Source: Tannerella sp.
GTDB taxonomy: Bacteria > Bacteroidota > Bacteroidia > Bacteroidales > Tannerellaceae
Direction of reading: 5' to 3'
Assembly: GCA_031283785.1 (NCBI GenBank)
Contig: JAITBC010000075.1
Span: 1-8,439, forward strand
DNA length: 8,439 nt
A program made the position numbers and the translations under genes. Shown in pieces: positions 6,320 through 8,439 of the stretch (positions within the stretch are counted from its first letter, which is position 1; the number at the start of each line of letters is the position of its first letter). The notes below the pieces were generated by a model, which had not been told where the DNA came from, did not search any database, and was given only the letters and a program-made list of their open reading frames with translations.

Positions 6320-7413
6320 TAAATCAGATTTCGATAGAAAATTTCAAATCTCTGAAAAAAGTAGATATAAATGTGGCTAATTTAAATCTGCTGGTGGGAC
6401 TAAATGGAATGGGCAAAAGTTCATTCATCCAAATTTTGTTGCTTCTAATGCAAAGTGACAATCTCGAAGAAGGCGTAATAGATTTAAATGGGAAACTTGC
6501 CCAGATTGGTCAGGGCAGAGATGCCTTGTATCAATTTGCGGAGGAAAGAAATATTGTTTTAAAATTAACTTTTGACGGGCACGAACCCTTTTTATGGAAA
6601 TTTCCATCTCAAAGTGATAAAGAAAAATTAACAGCAGACACTGGTTATTCCAAAAGCCAAATGGAATTTTTCAGGGCGGGGACAGCGCTATTTCAATATA
6701 TTAGTGCCGAAAGGATTGGTCCGAGAGATATCTATGAGGCGTCAACTATCGTAGTCGCCGATAAAAAACAATTAGGATTATCTGGTGAATTTGCTGCTTA
6801 TTATATCAATGTGTTCGGGCTCGAACATGTTGTTCCGGAAATGCTAAGGAAACGAAATGCCTTTTCAGACAAGCTGATTCATCAGCTAAATGCGTGGATA
6901 CAGGAAATTTCACCCGGCGTTTCGATTAATACAAAATATGTGCCGGAGGCGAATAAAGTAATTTTGGATTATCAATTTGAGTTAACAAAACAAAAAACAA
7001 ATTCTTTCCGCCCCAAAAATGTGGGCTTTGGTATTTCTTACGTCATGCCTGTTGTGTTGGCATTACTCACAGCCGAAAAAGGAAAAATCATTGTGATAGA
7101 AAATCCCGAATCGCATATACACCCAAAAGGACAGGCGGAGTTGGGAAAACTCATTGCGTTGGCGGCTAACTCCGGCGCACAATTGTTTATTGAAACACAT
7201 AGTGACCATATTCTAAATGGTATCCGGGTGGCTGTAAAAGAAAATTGTATTGATAAATCGAAGGTAAATGTGATGTACTTTGATAAAGTGACAACAGACA
7301 CAGAGCAATTTTCCAAAATCACTCAAATAAAAATAGATAAAAACGGAACGTTAAGCGAATATCCTGAAAATTTGTTGGACGAATGGGCTAATCAACTCTC
7401 AAAATTGATTTAA
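6316..7413 (+). CDS. AAA ATPase of the DUF3696 type (ABC/OLD-like), probable defence ATPase
   Basis: This 365-aa protein begins with the RecF/SMC-like start MINQISIENFKSLKKVDI and Walker A GLNGMGKSS (28-36). The middle part has ISAERIGPRDIY (129-140). An ABC-signature-like segment NVGFGISYVMPVVLALL lies at 235-251, Walker B with catalytic acids KIIVIENPESHIHP at 257-270, and the switch-histidine segment IETHSDHILNGIRVAVKE at 292-309. The tail DKNGTLSEYPENLLDEW (341-357) matches the DUF3696 C-terminal pattern. No TOPRIM domain follows, unlike OLD/Gabija GajA, and there is no long coiled-coil insert as in SMC or Rad50. All catalytic motifs look intact. It overlaps the DUF262 gene by 4 bases and is 2 bases from gene 3, so the three are made together. 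Likely an ATP-dependent sensor or regulator for partner proteins; that role is inferred from related systems. Confidence 0.93.
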   Translation: MINQISIENFKSLKKVDINVANLNLLVGLNGMGKSSFIQILLLLMQSDNLEEGVIDLNGKLAQIGQGRDALYQFAEERNIVLKLTFDGHEPFLWKFPSQSDKEKLTADTGYSKSQMEFFRAGTALFQYISAERIGPRDIYEASTIVVADKKQLGLSGEFAAYYINVFGLEHVVPEMLRKRNAFSDKLIHQLNAWIQEISPGVSINTKYVPEANKVILDYQFELTKQKTNSFRPKNVGFGISYVMPVVLALLTAEKGKIIVIENPESHIHPKGQAELGKLIALAANSGAQLFIETHSDHILNGIRVAVKENCIDKSKVNVMYFDKVTTDTEQFSKITQIKIDKNGTLSEYPENLLDEWANQLSKLI

Positions 7414-7415
7414 CG

Positions 7416-8249
7416 ATGGAGATGATGTTTAATGAATTGAGCGTTATGTCCGCTGCTGATAAGTATACGGCACAAAATAAGTTGGCGCTTTTTGCGAAGA
7501 CCGCTAACAGGGCAAGAAAAGAAGGCTTCAGGCATATCCGTTCGCATTATGATACAAATCAGATAAGGCTTGCAGAAGATTATACACTGTTCGATTGGCT
7601 GAATGATAAAAGTGTGCCGAAAGATTATCGGGATTACATGTATGGCATGATCGTCCTGCCTTTTATAAAGGAAGATGATATGGAAATTGAAGAACACTAT
7701 GTGGCGGCAAATTATTATTTTGAAGATAAAGATGCCAATATAAGTAAAACCGAATGTTTAGGGTTGGCGGCTGCATATTTATATGAAACATTAAGTATTA
7801 GTTTGTCCACATCACCGATGTGGGAACAATATAAACTGCCGGTTATTATAGAAGAGAAAGCACAAGTTTCACTGGCAAGTGTTTACAATATTACTTCTCC
7901 CGCCTCTTTCGTGCCCGAAATCATTGATTTTATAGATGAGATAAAAGAATTGACACTCATTGAAACGGCAATAGCCCCGAACGAAAAAAGCATTCATTTG
8001 TCACACCACCATGGCATAAGAGAATTGCAAAATCTATGCGATCAGCTAAAGAATTGCTCCTACGTAGAAGAAATGTGTTCTACAAATTGGGGAGGGAGTA
8101 CGTTTATTAGAAAGGCACATAAAGATGGCATTATTGAGATAGTATTGTTTAACACAGAGAAACGATACGCATTGTCGGTTAAGACAACCGGCCGCAACCT
8201 CAGGGAAACAGAAGCGATAGCAAAAATATTATTTTCGGTTGAAGATTGA
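7416..8249 (+). CDS. Uncharacterised protein, third gene of the DUF262-DUF3696 cassette
   Basis: I do not recognise this 277-aa protein. It is soluble: no signal peptide or membrane helix. It starts at ATG 7416, two bases after the ATPase stop; Met3 or Met4 could also serve. Two parts can be guessed. Residues 1-180 are mixed, with an early basic helix (KTANRARKEGFRHIRSHY), a conserved-looking YRDYMYGMIVLPFIKEDD (71-88), and LGLAAAYLYETLSISL (115-130). Residues 190-277 form a compact alpha/beta-looking module with SIHLSHHHGIRELQNL (192-207), NWGGSTFIRKAHKDG (224-238), IEIVLFNTEKRYALSVKTTGR (240-260) and ETEAIAKILF. The HHHG cluster could bind metal or phosphate; this is speculation. Since the two upstream genes lack an evident nuclease or toxin, this may be the effector or target sensor. 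Its last codons and stop lie in the 40-base repeat that also occurs upstream of gene 1. Confidence 0.85.
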   Translation: MEMMFNELSVMSAADKYTAQNKLALFAKTANRARKEGFRHIRSHYDTNQIRLAEDYTLFDWLNDKSVPKDYRDYMYGMIVLPFIKEDDMEIEEHYVAANYYFEDKDANISKTECLGLAAAYLYETLSISLSTSPMWEQYKLPVIIEEKAQVSLASVYNITSPASFVPEIIDFIDEIKELTLIETAIAPNEKSIHLSHHHGIRELQNLCDQLKNCSYVEEMCSTNWGGSTFIRKAHKDGIIEIVLFNTEKRYALSVKTTGRNLRETEAIAKILFSVED

Positions 8250-8382
8250 ACCCAAAGTAATGGCATAAAAGAATTACAAACGCTATTCCTAAAATCATTG
8301 TAATATAAAAACCAAATAGCGCAGGGCAGTGCGCTACAAAAAGTGGATATGGTAACAACACAAAAAGAGCTGCTATTTTCAT
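8200..8382 (-). CDS. Doubtful small membrane protein ORF (60 aa)
   Basis: From ATG 8380-8382 the minus strand encodes 60 residues with two hydrophobic stretches: IAALFVLLPYPLFVA (3-17) and FYITMILGIAFVILL (25-39). They are followed by CHYFGFNLQPKIIF and a hydrophobic tail. An AAGGAAAA stretch lies upstream at a loose distance, but I see no good promoter. The 3' part is antisense to gene 3's end and reads through the repeat, which by itself leaves an open frame on this strand, so the C-terminus is probably accidental. It may be a chance ORF. Confidence 0.15.
   Translation of the reverse strand: MKIAALFVLLPYPLFVAHCPALFGFYITMILGIAFVILLCHYFGFNLQPKIIFLLSLLFP
8221..8260 (+). repeat. Direct repeat, right copy (3' end of gene 3 plus 11 bases)
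   Basis: This is the partner of 5094-5133 (38/40 identical), spaced 3127 bases from it start to start. It contains the last nine codons of the 277-aa gene (all but one base of the first), the TGA stop and 11 bases after it. Flanking bases outside the 40 do not match. The two copies exactly enclose the three-gene cassette with its promoter. Confidence 0.9.
8317..8336. repeat. Perfect inverted repeat downstream of the cassette
   Basis: TAGCGCA (8317-8323), loop GGGCAG and TGCGCTA (8330-8336) form a perfect 7-base-pair stem. On the plus strand it is followed by CAAAAAG, with no T-run, so it is not a classical terminator for gene 3. On the minus strand it is followed by TTTGGTTTTTA, a poor but possible terminator tail. 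It might instead be a protein-binding palindrome or a transcript-end stabiliser. Confidence 0.45.
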
Positions 8383-8439
8383 AGCAACCGCTATACTTTG
8401 TGATTTTCCTTAAATCTTTTTCAAGATAATAGAAGCATT

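Noticed and set aside
6316..7413. The ATPase as Gabija GajA/OLD nuclease or Septu PtuA
   Set aside because: There is no TOPRIM extension after the ATPase domain, no HNH partner (PtuB) is adjacent, and the ENPESHIHP and ETHSDHILNGIR motifs plus the tail fit the DUF3696 type better.

Overview
The window looks like a chromosomal stretch of a Bacteroidota (Bacteroidales-like) bacterium. The evidence is exact TAnnTTTG-type -7 promoter boxes, FtsX-type permeases that both start with a WRNIWRN motif, weak Shine-Dalgarno sequences, and a LolA-like periplasmic protein paired with a Lol/MacB-type ABC transporter. The genus cannot be told from the sequence.

Left part (1-4998, minus strand) is one tightly packed, GC-rich operon. 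In transcription order it carries a TetR-family repressor, a periplasmic LolA-like 'outer membrane lipoprotein-sorting' protein, two FtsX/MacB-like permeases, a LolD/MacB-like ATPase, and the start of a signal-peptide-bearing protein that runs off the window edge. A good Bacteroidota promoter (-33 TTTTG, 20-base gap, -7 TATCTTTG) precedes tetR. A TGAC-N6-GTCA palindrome lies just downstream of the -7 box, so the repressor most likely controls its own operon. The likely job is ATP-driven extraction of a lipid, lipoprotein or amphiphile from the inner membrane and its hand-over toward the outer membrane. The TetR protein carries a textbook EF-hand calcium loop in its ligand-binding part, which is unusual.

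Right part (5094-8260, plus strand) is an AT-rich three-gene cassette: a DUF262 (GmrSD-N/ParB-like fold) protein without the usual DUF1524 nuclease half, a DUF3696-type AAA/ABC-like ATPase, and a 277-aa protein that I do not recognise. Genes 1 and 2 overlap by ATGA and genes 2 and 3 are 2 bases apart, so they are surely co-expressed. The make-up strongly resembles an anti-phage defence operon, and the third gene is the unknown part.

The cassette is bracketed by a 40-base direct repeat (38/40 identical, first 29 bases exact). The right copy is the last codons and stop of gene 3 plus 11 bases. The left copy is an isolated duplicate of that gene end, in the intergenic region between tetR and gene 1. 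The repeats sit 3127 bases apart and mark either the ends of a mobile or exchangeable cassette or the scar of an earlier tandem copy.

The last 180 bases hold a perfect 7-bp-stem inverted repeat and a doubtful 60-aa membrane ORF on the minus strand. I saw no tRNA, rRNA, CRISPR array, transposase or integrase.
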